DNA from: Serratia sp. DD3
GTDB taxonomy: Bacteria; Pseudomonadota; Gammaproteobacteria; Enterobacterales; Enterobacteriaceae
Direction: 5' to 3'
NCBI RefSeq assembly: GCF_000496755.2
Contig: NZ_AYKS02000008.1
Span: 1-42,744 of the forward strand
DNA length: 42,744 bases
The notes beneath the pieces are model-generated. The model made no database searches. It had not been told where the DNA came from and worked only from the letters and a program-made list of their open reading frames with translations. A program made the position numbers and the translations under genes. Below, piece by piece: positions 8,198-15,465 of the stretch. How positions within the stretch are numbered: position 1 is the first letter of the stretch; the number at the start of each line of letters is the position of its first letter.

Positions 8198-8243
8198 AAG
8201 CTAGGTCTCCCCGCGCACTCAATCAGGGCAGGGAGGGAGTCAA

Positions 8244-8843
8244 TTATTTGGCAACGATAAAACGCTGAGCATCATCCATAAACGCTTTGTCTCCTGCAGG
8301 CGCTTCGATGGAACCAAAGTTCATTTGTGCGCGCAGTTTCCAGCTTGTAGGTACATTCCAGGTGCTCTGAACATCGCTATCAACCAGCGGATTATAGTGT
8401 TGCAGGTTGGCACCAATGCCTTTTTCAGCCAAAGCCAGCCATACGCCATATTGCGCAATCCCAGAACTGTGCTCTGACCAAACAGGGAAGTTATCGGCAT
8501 AGGCCGGAAACTGCTGTTGAAGACCTTGGATGACATCCTGATCTTCAAAAAACAGCACCGAGCCAGCAGCGTTACGGAAGCCAGCAATTTTATCAGCGGT
8601 GGGCTGAAAGTTTGCGGCAGGCACAATTTTGCGCAGTTGTTCCAGGGTAAGATCCCAGAATTTTTCGTGCTTATCACCCAGCAGAATCAATGCGCGGGAG
8701 CTTTGTGAGTTAAAAGCTGAAGGTGCCTGACGGATGGCTTCTTGTATGGTATCAATGACGTTTTGCTCGGAAACGGGTAAGTTTTTCCCAAGGGCATAAA
8801 TAGTTCTGCGTTTTTGTGCAAGAGCAATAAAGTTATCTGACAT
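8244..8843 (-). CDS. Nitroreductase family oxidoreductase (HBN1-type)
   Basis: The 199-residue protein belongs to the FMN-dependent nitroreductase fold. Visible marks are the basic N-terminal segment KRRTIYALG, the cofactor segment RQAPSAFNSQSSR, and a GIAQYGVWLALAEKGIGANLQHY helix-turn that lines the flavin. The family reduces nitro compounds or quinones with NAD(P)H in the cytosol; the substrate here is unknown. I use the ATG at 8843, six bases after AGGAG; an upstream ATG at 8861 would include that ribosome site within the coding sequence. It stands alone, with no regulator beside it. Confidence 0.88.
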   Translation of the reverse strand: MSDNFIALAQKRRTIYALGKNLPVSEQNVIDTIQEAIRQAPSAFNSQSSRALILLGDKHEKFWDLTLEQLRKIVPAANFQPTADKIAGFRNAAGSVLFFEDQDVIQGLQQQFPAYADNFPVWSEHSSGIAQYGVWLALAEKGIGANLQHYNPLVDSDVQSTWNVPTSWKLRAQMNFGSIEAPAGDKAFMDDAQRFIVAK

Positions 8844-9174
8844 GAAAGACTCCTGAAGCAATGTGATTTATCTTTGCGCCATGATCACTGGCATTTGCTC
8901 AGTGATGTTGTTGGTCATATTGGCGTATCAAGGTGCGATAAATAATGGAACAATCATAAATCAATTGAAATCAAAATAAACTGCAAGAATGGTTCAATAA
9001 AATAGAATAAAAATGGACGCGAATAGGTTGCGCTAGAAGAGCTTACGCCGAGGTCTGTTAACCCGCCAGTAGACTAAGAAAAGAGTGCTTTTCTTGCAAC
9101 TATTGTTCGGCAATCTTGTAAAGTACAGCTGCGACTTGCGGTTGTTGCGTACTCAGGCGGGGAAAATGCGGTTA
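8844..9174. other. Intergenic, no gene seen
   Basis: A 331-base AT-rich stretch contains the nitroreductase upstream region. Two small inverted repeats are visible: ATCACTG/CAGTGAT near 8882-8905 and AAGAAAAG/CTTTTCTT near 9077-9096. I see no ORF with a ribosome site. Confidence 0.5.
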
Positions 9175-9368
9175 TTAGTTCAAAATATTTGCTAGCTCCT
9201 CATTGGGTGGGCGAGAGTCTAGCATTAATGCCGCCATGCCGTCATGGGCACGCGGGGATCGAAGTGGTACAGCGGCCAAAATCCGCTTGCAGTCAACTGC
9301 TTCATCTGTTCATGGCTAAATGCCAAGTCGTCACCGTGCACTTCACAAGGGCTATACGCGATATTTAA
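9175..9368 (-). pseudogene. Remnant of the C-terminus of pyruvate:flavodoxin oxidoreductase (nifJ/ydbK)
   Basis: Read on the minus strand, one frame gives LNIAYSPCEVHGDD, then FSHEQMKQL and SGFWPLYHFDPR. This matches the thiamine-pyrophosphate domain near the end of NifJ, where an AYSPC/HG segment precedes a conserved SGYWPLYRYDP. After DPR the frame runs into a stop, but a +/-1 frame continues with LMLDSRPPNEELANILN and a stop at 9175-9177, matching the LDS-x-x-P tail of NifJ. So a frameshift lies near 9250, and the other roughly 1100 residues are missing. E. coli has ydbK (nifJ) next to ydbJ, and a ydbJ-like gene lies 5 kb away here, which supports decay in place. Confidence 0.72.
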
Positions 9369-9566
9369 CCTGTTTGTGTGGCGGAGATAACGGGCTCATT
9401 CATAAAGTGATGGTGACAATAGGGGCACTGCGATACCCTATTGTCTGGGGTTAATATTAAATTAATCGTTACATATCATCCTGCCTATCTTAACGCCAGA
9501 GAGGCGGGAATCTGTGCCAGACGCGACTATTGGCAAGGCGACCAAGACAGAAAGAAGAACAGAATT

Positions 9567-9899
9567 ATGACTGGTTTGATGTATTTAATTATGGCGATTA
9601 TCGCTGAAGTGATTGCGACGACAATGTTGAAAGCAGCGGACGGGTTTACCCGCTTATGGCCTTCGTTAATTGTTATCGTGGGCTATGTTATCGCATTCTG
9701 GGGGCTGTCAATGGTCGTGAAAACCATGCCATTAGGCATTGTTTATGCCATCTGGTCCGGAATGGGGATTGTGCTGGTTTCTATTGCGGCAATATTTATT
9801 TACCAGCAAAAATTGGACTTACCCGCAGTCATTGGGATTGGGTTGATTCTTGCCGGGGTATTGGTGATTAATTTATTGTCAAAGGCATCAGCTCATTAA
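9567..9899 (+). CDS. Small multidrug resistance (SMR) transporter, EmrE/QacE type
   Basis: The product is a 110-residue, four-helix inner-membrane protein that exchanges protons for cationic drugs or guanidinium-type compounds as a dual-topology dimer. The membrane-embedded Glu14 (AIIAEVIAT), Tyr40, Tyr60 and Trp63 occupy EmrE positions, and the segment WSGMGIVLVS is the family signature. Total length equals EmrE. The start at 9567 gives the standard N-terminus; an upstream ATG at 9441 adds 42 hydrophilic residues not found in the family. It is a single gene preceded by the nifJ remnant. It is more likely a drug exporter than a guanidinium-specific Gdx. Confidence 0.92.
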   Translation: MTGLMYLIMAIIAEVIATTMLKAADGFTRLWPSLIVIVGYVIAFWGLSMVVKTMPLGIVYAIWSGMGIVLVSIAAIFIYQQKLDLPAVIGIGLILAGVLVINLLSKASAH

Positions 9900-10089
9900 T
9901 TAGGGGTTATTTATCCCCGTCACCAATCAAATCGTAGGGTTGCTGGCAAGGACAATGCTCCTGTGTTTACTGTTCATCCGCTCCATTCATGCTAACCATC
10001 AAGTTATTGCCGGAGACTGATACCCCGAGTCAGAAATGCAGATTGCATGAGCTTAAAAACTGCTCATAAAAAGAGCGGAGGTTCGACCG

Positions 10090-10752
10090 TCAGGACCAGG
10101 GAGTCAGCGACCAGGGGTGTTTGGGGTTATCCAGCCAGGTTTTAACCTCGGTCTCTGGCAGCGCCATGCCGATGGAGTCACTGCGCCCACCTGCCACCCA
10201 CTGGGTTCGCCCACGCAGTAGTGCGGTGCCGTACTCTTCCCAATTGTTGAAACAGTCCCTGGCGCGGATGCCATTATACATCAAGATGTCCTTGCGGCAG
10301 GTCTCATCAATCCAGCCCAGCAGAAAACACAATTGTACGCAGAATGAGACACGAGCACAGGAAAAGGCCAGGGCTGCCCGCATGTCATCATTAGGATGCA
10401 GGGGTTCCAACCCTAGGCGGTACCACCGCTGGTAGAGCTGTTGAGTAACCGCAGCGGTGACGTTTTCCTGATTGCCAGATGGGCGCATGTCCAGATAGGT
10501 ATAAAGTATATTTTGCCACCGTTTTCTTAGGAGTTCGTCTGCCACGCCCGGGGTTTGTGACTGGTAATAAATACCTTCCATACGTTCTTTGGCATAAGGG
10601 TGAGCCAGTAACAGAGCATGTGCCCAAGCAGGCTCCAGTTTGTCGTCAAAAAAATCAATATGGTTTGGTTCTTCATACCAGCGCTTTTTGGCAGCACGAA
10701 AAAATACAAAAAAGAAATAGATTAGAACCCATAGAATAAAATACTTCAGCAT
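10090..10752 (-). CDS. DUF1266 protein, membrane-anchored
   Basis: A single hydrophobic segment at residues 3-20 (YFILWVLIYFFFVFF) precedes a soluble part of 200 residues. The C-terminal half, from ARVSFCVQLCFLLGWI to RGRTQWVAGG, has the tryptophan-, glycine- and aromatic-rich pattern of DUF1266, also found in E. coli YbeU and YbeR, which neighbour the Hsp70-like HscC system. The function is unknown. Its start overlaps the end of the upstream PcfJ-like gene by seven bases, so the two are almost certainly co-transcribed and translationally coupled. Confidence 0.75.
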   Translation of the reverse strand: MLKYFILWVLIYFFFVFFRAAKKRWYEEPNHIDFFDDKLEPAWAHALLLAHPYAKERMEGIYYQSQTPGVADELLRKRWQNILYTYLDMRPSGNQENVTAAVTQQLYQRWYRLGLEPLHPNDDMRAALAFSCARVSFCVQLCFLLGWIDETCRKDILMYNGIRARDCFNNWEEYGTALLRGRTQWVAGGRSDSIGMALPETEVKTWLDNPKHPWSLTPWS

Positions 10753-11834
10753 GGGGGTATTCCCAGAATTTTGGCGATATAAGGGGAAAGAGGCAGATTA
10801 GGCAATTGCGCTGGAGATTTAGCAGCTAGCAGCCATTGCGCTGCCGGGGTCAGGTTGCGGAGTTTTTCCGCAAGTTTGGGAGCATGGTTGATGACCTGGA
10901 GCTGGTCATCCTCATCTTGCACCTGTTCAATCGCCAGCCAGCCCTGGCGGCTGTACGCTAGCCCGATAGCTGTCAGGTCAGGGGGAAAGCAGGGGACGCA
11001 GGGCAGGGTGTTGAGAAAGGCGCGTACTTCTTCTTGATAGCGAGCAATCGGAGGACAGTTCTGTTTGCCCTTCACTTGGTCGATACGTAACCTGCCATCG
11101 GCTTCTACATACGCACTGATGGTGATGTGGGGCAGTTGTTCGCTGGAACGGAAACTGAAAAGGCGCAGCTTTCCTTCTTCACAACTCTTGGCGTAGTGTT
11201 CGCCATAGCCGCCTTCCAGAGCCTGACGGTTGTCAAACTGCCCGAGGCAATGGCGCATCATCTGGCTTTCATAAGCCATTTCGTCCCTTAGTTTTGGGGA
11301 GTCAGGTAACAACTCAACAAATTGCCCCAAAGGACTGGTCTGAATTACGTTGATGGCCTCTGGTGAATGTTGGCGCCAGCCCTGCAGTGCTCTGGCCTCA
11401 AAGACCCTGTGTTCCGCTTCATATAACGTGAGTGCCTGAGGGCAGGTGATGCGCATCAATTTGCCTTCAAGAGAAGTCCCAGTGCGGCTCACCAGAAACT
11501 CCAGGACTCGGCTTTCAAGAACAAGTAGCGCTTCGCTTTCTGGGGCAATCCAATACAGAGGAATATTGGCGGCAAAGCGCTTGCTGATCCATTCTGGCAC
11601 CCCTCCTTTGAAGCCGGATAAATCTGCCGCTGCCCCCAAGGAAGTAATGAGGCAGAGGTCGGGGGAAGTGGTTTGAAAATTGCCAATCACATGGCGGTAA
11701 AAATGGTTTACCAGCCAAGCGGCAACCTCTGGGGTATCTTCCCGCTTTTTGCTGCGAGCCCGAATGCTCTTTTTGATCTCAGGTGCGTTGATGACATTGC
11801 GTGGGGCATAAGCCCCGTGAAAGCGTTGTTGCAT
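10746..11834 (-). CDS. PcfJ-like domain protein
   Basis: This 362-residue protein has no signal peptide or membrane segment. Residues 181-275 show the pattern of the PcfJ-like family: LRDEMAYESQMMRHCLG (with MRHC at 193-196), a YAKSCEEGKLRLFSFR strand, HITISAY, then IDQVKGKQN at 251-259. PcfJ itself was named from a conjugative plasmid, but its biochemical role is unknown. The flanks (1-180 and 280-362) are not recognised. It is the middle gene of a three-gene unit, three bases after the TPR gene and overlapping the DUF1266 gene. Confidence 0.65.
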   Translation of the reverse strand: MQQRFHGAYAPRNVINAPEIKKSIRARSKKREDTPEVAAWLVNHFYRHVIGNFQTTSPDLCLITSLGAAADLSGFKGGVPEWISKRFAANIPLYWIAPESEALLVLESRVLEFLVSRTGTSLEGKLMRITCPQALTLYEAEHRVFEARALQGWRQHSPEAINVIQTSPLGQFVELLPDSPKLRDEMAYESQMMRHCLGQFDNRQALEGGYGEHYAKSCEEGKLRLFSFRSSEQLPHITISAYVEADGRLRIDQVKGKQNCPPIARYQEEVRAFLNTLPCVPCFPPDLTAIGLAYSRQGWLAIEQVQDEDDQLQVINHAPKLAEKLRNLTPAAQWLLAAKSPAQLPNLPLSPYIAKILGIPPC

Positions 11835-11837
11835 CTA

Positions 11838-14105
11838 TCACCCCCAGATTTTCCACCAAGGCTTATTTTCTTTGATTTGATGCTTTTTCAGCGAGGCAAT
11901 ATTACGCCGAGCAAGATCGGCTAATTCTTGCTCTCCTAGTTTAAGGCTGTATTTCAGGGCTAATTGCTGGTGGCGCAGTGCGTCGTCGAAACGGCTACAT
12001 CCTGTGTAGGCAAGCCCAAGGTATATGGCAATTCCCGGTTCTTGGGCGATAAATTTCTCCAGATTAGTGCAATCACTGGCTAGGCGAATGGCGACATCAT
12101 CGGGTTGTTCCCAAGACATTTGGGCAAGGATCCAAGCCTGGCAGAGGCGATAGTCTTTCTCGCTTTCCTCCCTATCTTGATTGGCAAACCACTGGTCCAG
12201 CCGTTCAAGCCAAATACCGATTTCCAAGTCACGATCAATTTTTGACAGGCTGCCGGTAACCTGTTGAAAATAATCCGGCGGAGAATGGCGACCATAGCCA
12301 TATTGATTTGAATAATGCCAGAGATCTTCCCCTGCTTCGATGATCCGTTCATGATCTTCAAGTTTCACCAGGCACTGGAGTATAGAGTCGTAATGTTCGG
12401 CAAACGGGCTGGTTGTGAGTCCTTTACGGTGAAGCTCAATAGCTGTTCGGCAATCTCCCGCATGGTCTGGACTATTGGCGTCATTGCGATAGTAAATACC
12501 GAGATTATTGCAGAGCATCGAGTAGACATGGATGTCTGCATCGCGGAAATGGCCTTTGCCGCTGGCAAAAAAAGCCTCAAAGCGTTTCAGGCCTTCTTGG
12601 TAGTAACGGCCTTGTAGGGAGTAAATTTTATCACGTAGCTCTTGGGGGATTTTTTTATTCAAGGTGTCGGCAAAGATATCCTCGATGATGCACCCCATGT
12701 TGTACTCCCATCCTGCTGCTCCTGTCGGGACAAAAGGCATGGACAGCATTTTGTCGATACCGTGGATTTGCATGCGGGCTTTTAATAGTGCGCTTACTAG
12801 GTTGTAAAAAAGAGGAAAGTCCGGTAGGGCGGTAAGTTGTTCCAGCAGAGGCAACGCCGACTCAGGCGGTTTTTTTTCCACTTCCAGCATGCGCTCAATT
12901 TCATGGCTGAGTAAGCTGGGGTGGGCGGGGTCGAGTATTCTGGCCTGTGCCAGATGGTGCTGGTAAAACTGCTGGCTATCTTCATTACCACAAACCCATT
13001 GCTGACCTTCACGCAGGGCTGCACCGGCAAGAGTCAGGTGCCAGTAAATATTCGGGGTAGTGTTAACCTTATCCAGGGCAAGCTGCAAAGCTTCTTCCTG
13101 CGAGCCAGGGCGCTCTCCATTAGCAGACTCAAATGCCAGCTCCGCTGCTTCATCTTCTCGGCCCGCCTCCAGGATCCAGCGCAGCAAGAGTGCACTAAAA
13201 TTATCGTTTGAATCACTTGTCAAACCATAACGCCCATCACGAGCCCGGGCGATCGCTTTATCCAGGTCGCCTGCATAGTAATGCATTTTGGCTTCTAGCC
13301 GGGCGATCTGTATTTCTGCATCACGTAGCTTTCCCGGCGCGATATCTTTAGGCAGCAAGAGACGTGCATAGGCGATGGTTTGAGGAATAAGAGCCGGAGA
13401 GATGAAAACAATGGATTCCCCCAATGTTATCCAGTCAGAAAACCCCACTTGTTCTTCATTTCCCGCTTCGGAGAGGGCGTTGATAGCGGTTTGCGCTGCT
13501 TCGTTAGCTTCGGCTGCTCGGCCTTCAAAATGGAAACTGCGGCACAGGGCCAAATGCATCTTTGACGAATCGAAGGCACGCCACTGGCTTCGCTGTTCCA
13601 ACGCATGTTCCGCAGCCAGTCGGTTTGTGGCAAATTGGCGCATCAGCGCCCACAGTTTATGGTTTTCTGCGACATTGATCAGCCTGTGCCAGGCGCTTAT
13701 CCCGTTTCCCTGCTTCGTTTGGGACAGCAATGCCGTTGCTACATCTGTTAAGCTGGCGCTGATTTTTTCCACATCGTCAGTAAAGCACCAAGCGTCAAGA
13801 CGCCAGAAAGCAATATTGAATTCGTAATCAGCCCGCTCTTCTTGTTCCTCGATAACCAAGATCAAGGGAGCGTATTGATCAATCAGGGCGAGCGCTTTCT
13901 CAACCTCTCCGGCGATACACCATAAGCGTTGCAGCCGATACAGTGCCCCCGGTTCATCCGGTGCACACTCCTGAGCAGTGAGCATATCCCGCAGCATATT
14001 GGTTTTTAGATCAGGGGTAAGATCCGCAGTATTATTTTGTTCGACAGCCTCGTAGACCTGGTCAAGCCAAGCATCAAGCTGGCTACCGCGCAGAAGAGTG
14101 GGCAT
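11838..14105 (-). CDS. Large tetratricopeptide-repeat-like protein
   Basis: The product is 755 residues from the ATG at 14105, which follows GAGAA by eight bases; a GTG at 14165 would add 20 residues. It is almost wholly alpha-helical. TPR-like helix pairs occur throughout, for example LYRLQRLWCIAGEVEKALALI near the N-terminus and GLAYTGCSRFDDALRHQQLAL near the C-terminus. No signal peptide or enzyme motif is visible. Such proteins are usually scaffolds. It is first in a tight operon with the PcfJ-like and DUF1266 genes and has the same codon style as these. I do not recognise a named family. Confidence 0.75.
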   Translation of the reverse strand: MPTLLRGSQLDAWLDQVYEAVEQNNTADLTPDLKTNMLRDMLTAQECAPDEPGALYRLQRLWCIAGEVEKALALIDQYAPLILVIEEQEERADYEFNIAFWRLDAWCFTDDVEKISASLTDVATALLSQTKQGNGISAWHRLINVAENHKLWALMRQFATNRLAAEHALEQRSQWRAFDSSKMHLALCRSFHFEGRAAEANEAAQTAINALSEAGNEEQVGFSDWITLGESIVFISPALIPQTIAYARLLLPKDIAPGKLRDAEIQIARLEAKMHYYAGDLDKAIARARDGRYGLTSDSNDNFSALLLRWILEAGREDEAAELAFESANGERPGSQEEALQLALDKVNTTPNIYWHLTLAGAALREGQQWVCGNEDSQQFYQHHLAQARILDPAHPSLLSHEIERMLEVEKKPPESALPLLEQLTALPDFPLFYNLVSALLKARMQIHGIDKMLSMPFVPTGAAGWEYNMGCIIEDIFADTLNKKIPQELRDKIYSLQGRYYQEGLKRFEAFFASGKGHFRDADIHVYSMLCNNLGIYYRNDANSPDHAGDCRTAIELHRKGLTTSPFAEHYDSILQCLVKLEDHERIIEAGEDLWHYSNQYGYGRHSPPDYFQQVTGSLSKIDRDLEIGIWLERLDQWFANQDREESEKDYRLCQAWILAQMSWEQPDDVAIRLASDCTNLEKFIAQEPGIAIYLGLAYTGCSRFDDALRHQQLALKYSLKLGEQELADLARRNIASLKKHQIKENKPWWKIWG

Positions 14106-14523
14106 GATTTCATTCTCAGCAAAAGTAAGAAATAGTGAAAGGAGAGATCCCTTCCTGTCGTTCACCTAAAATCAAGTTGCAGTTTCACAGAAGATAGAAC
14201 GAATATCAAACAGTGCGTTGCGTCATGTCAGCCAAGACAATTTGTCGCTAACTGCATGAAGAACATGCGGGTTGATGAGTAGCGTTGCTGGCAAGGTGTT
14301 CGGCTAGCAGAATAGAGAATCATGTGAAATGTGACTATTGGCCACCTCGGGAAGAATGTCGAATTATTTCGAGCATATTCTATAAGCCAGATTCATATTA
14401 AAAAATACGCATTAAGCAGAATGCTGAGTATAATAAAGGTGCTACCAGCGGCGCAGCAAAATAGCCTTCGCCAAATTATCAATATCAGTTATCAGTATCG
14501 TTACAGTCTTATGGGGAGATATC
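14106..14523. promoter_or_regulatory. Divergent intergenic region with promoter for the ydbJ-like gene
   Basis: No gene is seen in these 418 bases. A perfect -10 TATAAT at 14429-14434 lies about 90 bases before the ydbJ-like start; 17 bases upstream, TACGCA is a weak -35 match. The left half should hold the promoter of the TPR operon, which I could not pinpoint. Confidence 0.4.
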
Positions 14524-14778
14524 ATGTTTAAAGCAAAATGGTGGCTTGTCGGTGCCGTACTCTCTTTGGCTGCTTGCAGTAGCAACCACGAAGAACCCGC
14601 ACAGCTTGCCACAAGCGCCAATATTGGCGTGATTCCGACCAGCACGAATTGTGCCAATGTTGGCGGGGTGACCACCATGACCCACACACTTAATGGTGAC
14701 GCGATCAGGATGTGCCAATTGCCAAATGGTAAACAGTGTGAAGACTCAGCGCTCAGCATGACTGCTTGTGCCAAATAA
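14524..14778 (+). CDS. ydbJ: DUF333 lipoprotein, YdbJ-like
   Basis: An 84-residue lipoprotein whose signal ends in the lipobox SLAAC (Cys18). The mature part contains the DUF333 core: NCANVGGVTT, then GDAIRMCQLPNGKQCED and a final TACAK. E. coli YdbJ has the same organisation and maps close to ydbH. Its function is unknown, and it is presumably anchored in an envelope membrane. GGGGAG sits six bases before the ATG. In E. coli hslJ and ldhA lie between ydbJ and ydbH; here both are absent and a different membrane gene takes their place. Confidence 0.82.
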   Translation: MFKAKWWLVGAVLSLAACSSNHEEPAQLATSANIGVIPTSTNCANVGGVTTMTHTLNGDAIRMCQLPNGKQCEDSALSMTACAK

Positions 14779-14931
14779 TCTCACTTAGCTGACTACCGGA
14801 GTTGGATTGGTGAGATAAATTGGCCAGAATAATCGCCCTGGCTCCGGTCATCTTTAAGTATAAGCCGCCAAGAGAGAACCACGGTATCACCGCCAATGGC
14901 TTGGGGCTAGTGTTACAAGGGTTAAGTGCGG

Positions 14932-15327
14932 TTATTGAGTTGATTGAGTTGCCTGACGATAAAGTTGGCGTATATAAGCGCCCACAATTGCCCCAGTCAA
15001 TGCCCCTAAAATCACTCCGAAAAAGGCAAATTGCATACCCCCCACTAGCCCGCCGAAAAGAACACTGGCTGCTATGGCTAACAGATGATTTTTAATATAA
15101 GGATTGATGATAAATTCTAATATCACAGAGTAAACAATGGATTGAAGCCCAACCGCATAATAAGCAAACAATGGGAACATCAGCATCCCTTTGGCAAAGA
15201 TTGCCAGTTCACCAGTGACGAACACCCCCAAGATGGACATCAACATGCTGCCTACCAAGGCAGGTAACAAAGCGGCAAGCACCACGCGTTTAACCTGTGC
15301 TTTGATGCGTTCGTTCTTATTAACCAT
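14932..15327 (-). CDS. Small polytopic inner-membrane protein, unrecognised
   Basis: The product is 131 residues starting MVNKNERIKAQVKRV, with AAGGA eight bases before the ATG at 15327; an upstream in-frame start at 15390 lacks this support. After the basic head come about four hydrophobic segments, near residues 16-40, 46-66, 78-96 and 98-121. The last two are rich in small residues (GGLVGGM, GVILGALTGAIVGAY), suggesting close helix packing. No transporter motif is recognised. It is transcribed away from ydbH, the two starts being about 140 bases apart. Confidence 0.65.
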   Translation of the reverse strand: MVNKNERIKAQVKRVVLAALLPALVGSMLMSILGVFVTGELAIFAKGMLMFPLFAYYAVGLQSIVYSVILEFIINPYIKNHLLAIAASVLFGGLVGGMQFAFFGVILGALTGAIVGAYIRQLYRQATQSTQ

Positions 15328-15465
15328 GTGAGTGTTCCTTACTTCGGTCATCTCTTTCATCCGTGTACACCGCGTTAGCCATTTCTTCACCTGGCAGGGG
15401 ATTCATGCCATCATTAGCGCCATGTAGATGTAGATGATGTTTATCAAGGTTAAAGTCAGTATTTG

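Noticed and set aside
8883..9096. Small RNA such as MicC, which lies near ydbK in E. coli
   Set aside because: No similarity to MicC and no hairpin with T-tract was found on either strand in this interval.
9441..9566. Upstream in-frame extension of the SMR gene containing VTYHPAYL, like uracil-DNA glycosylase
   Set aside because: The match is a few residues only, no other glycosylase motif is found nearby, and the SMR family starts at 9567. A tiny gene scrap cannot be excluded.
12315..13827. Several plus-strand open frames of 60-141 codons
   Set aside because: They are antisense to the TPR-protein gene, lack ribosome sites, and show no family features.
14820..15095. 91-codon plus-strand open frame
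   Set aside because: It mostly overlaps the antisense membrane-protein gene, which has a better start and a clear helix pattern; this frame shows neither.
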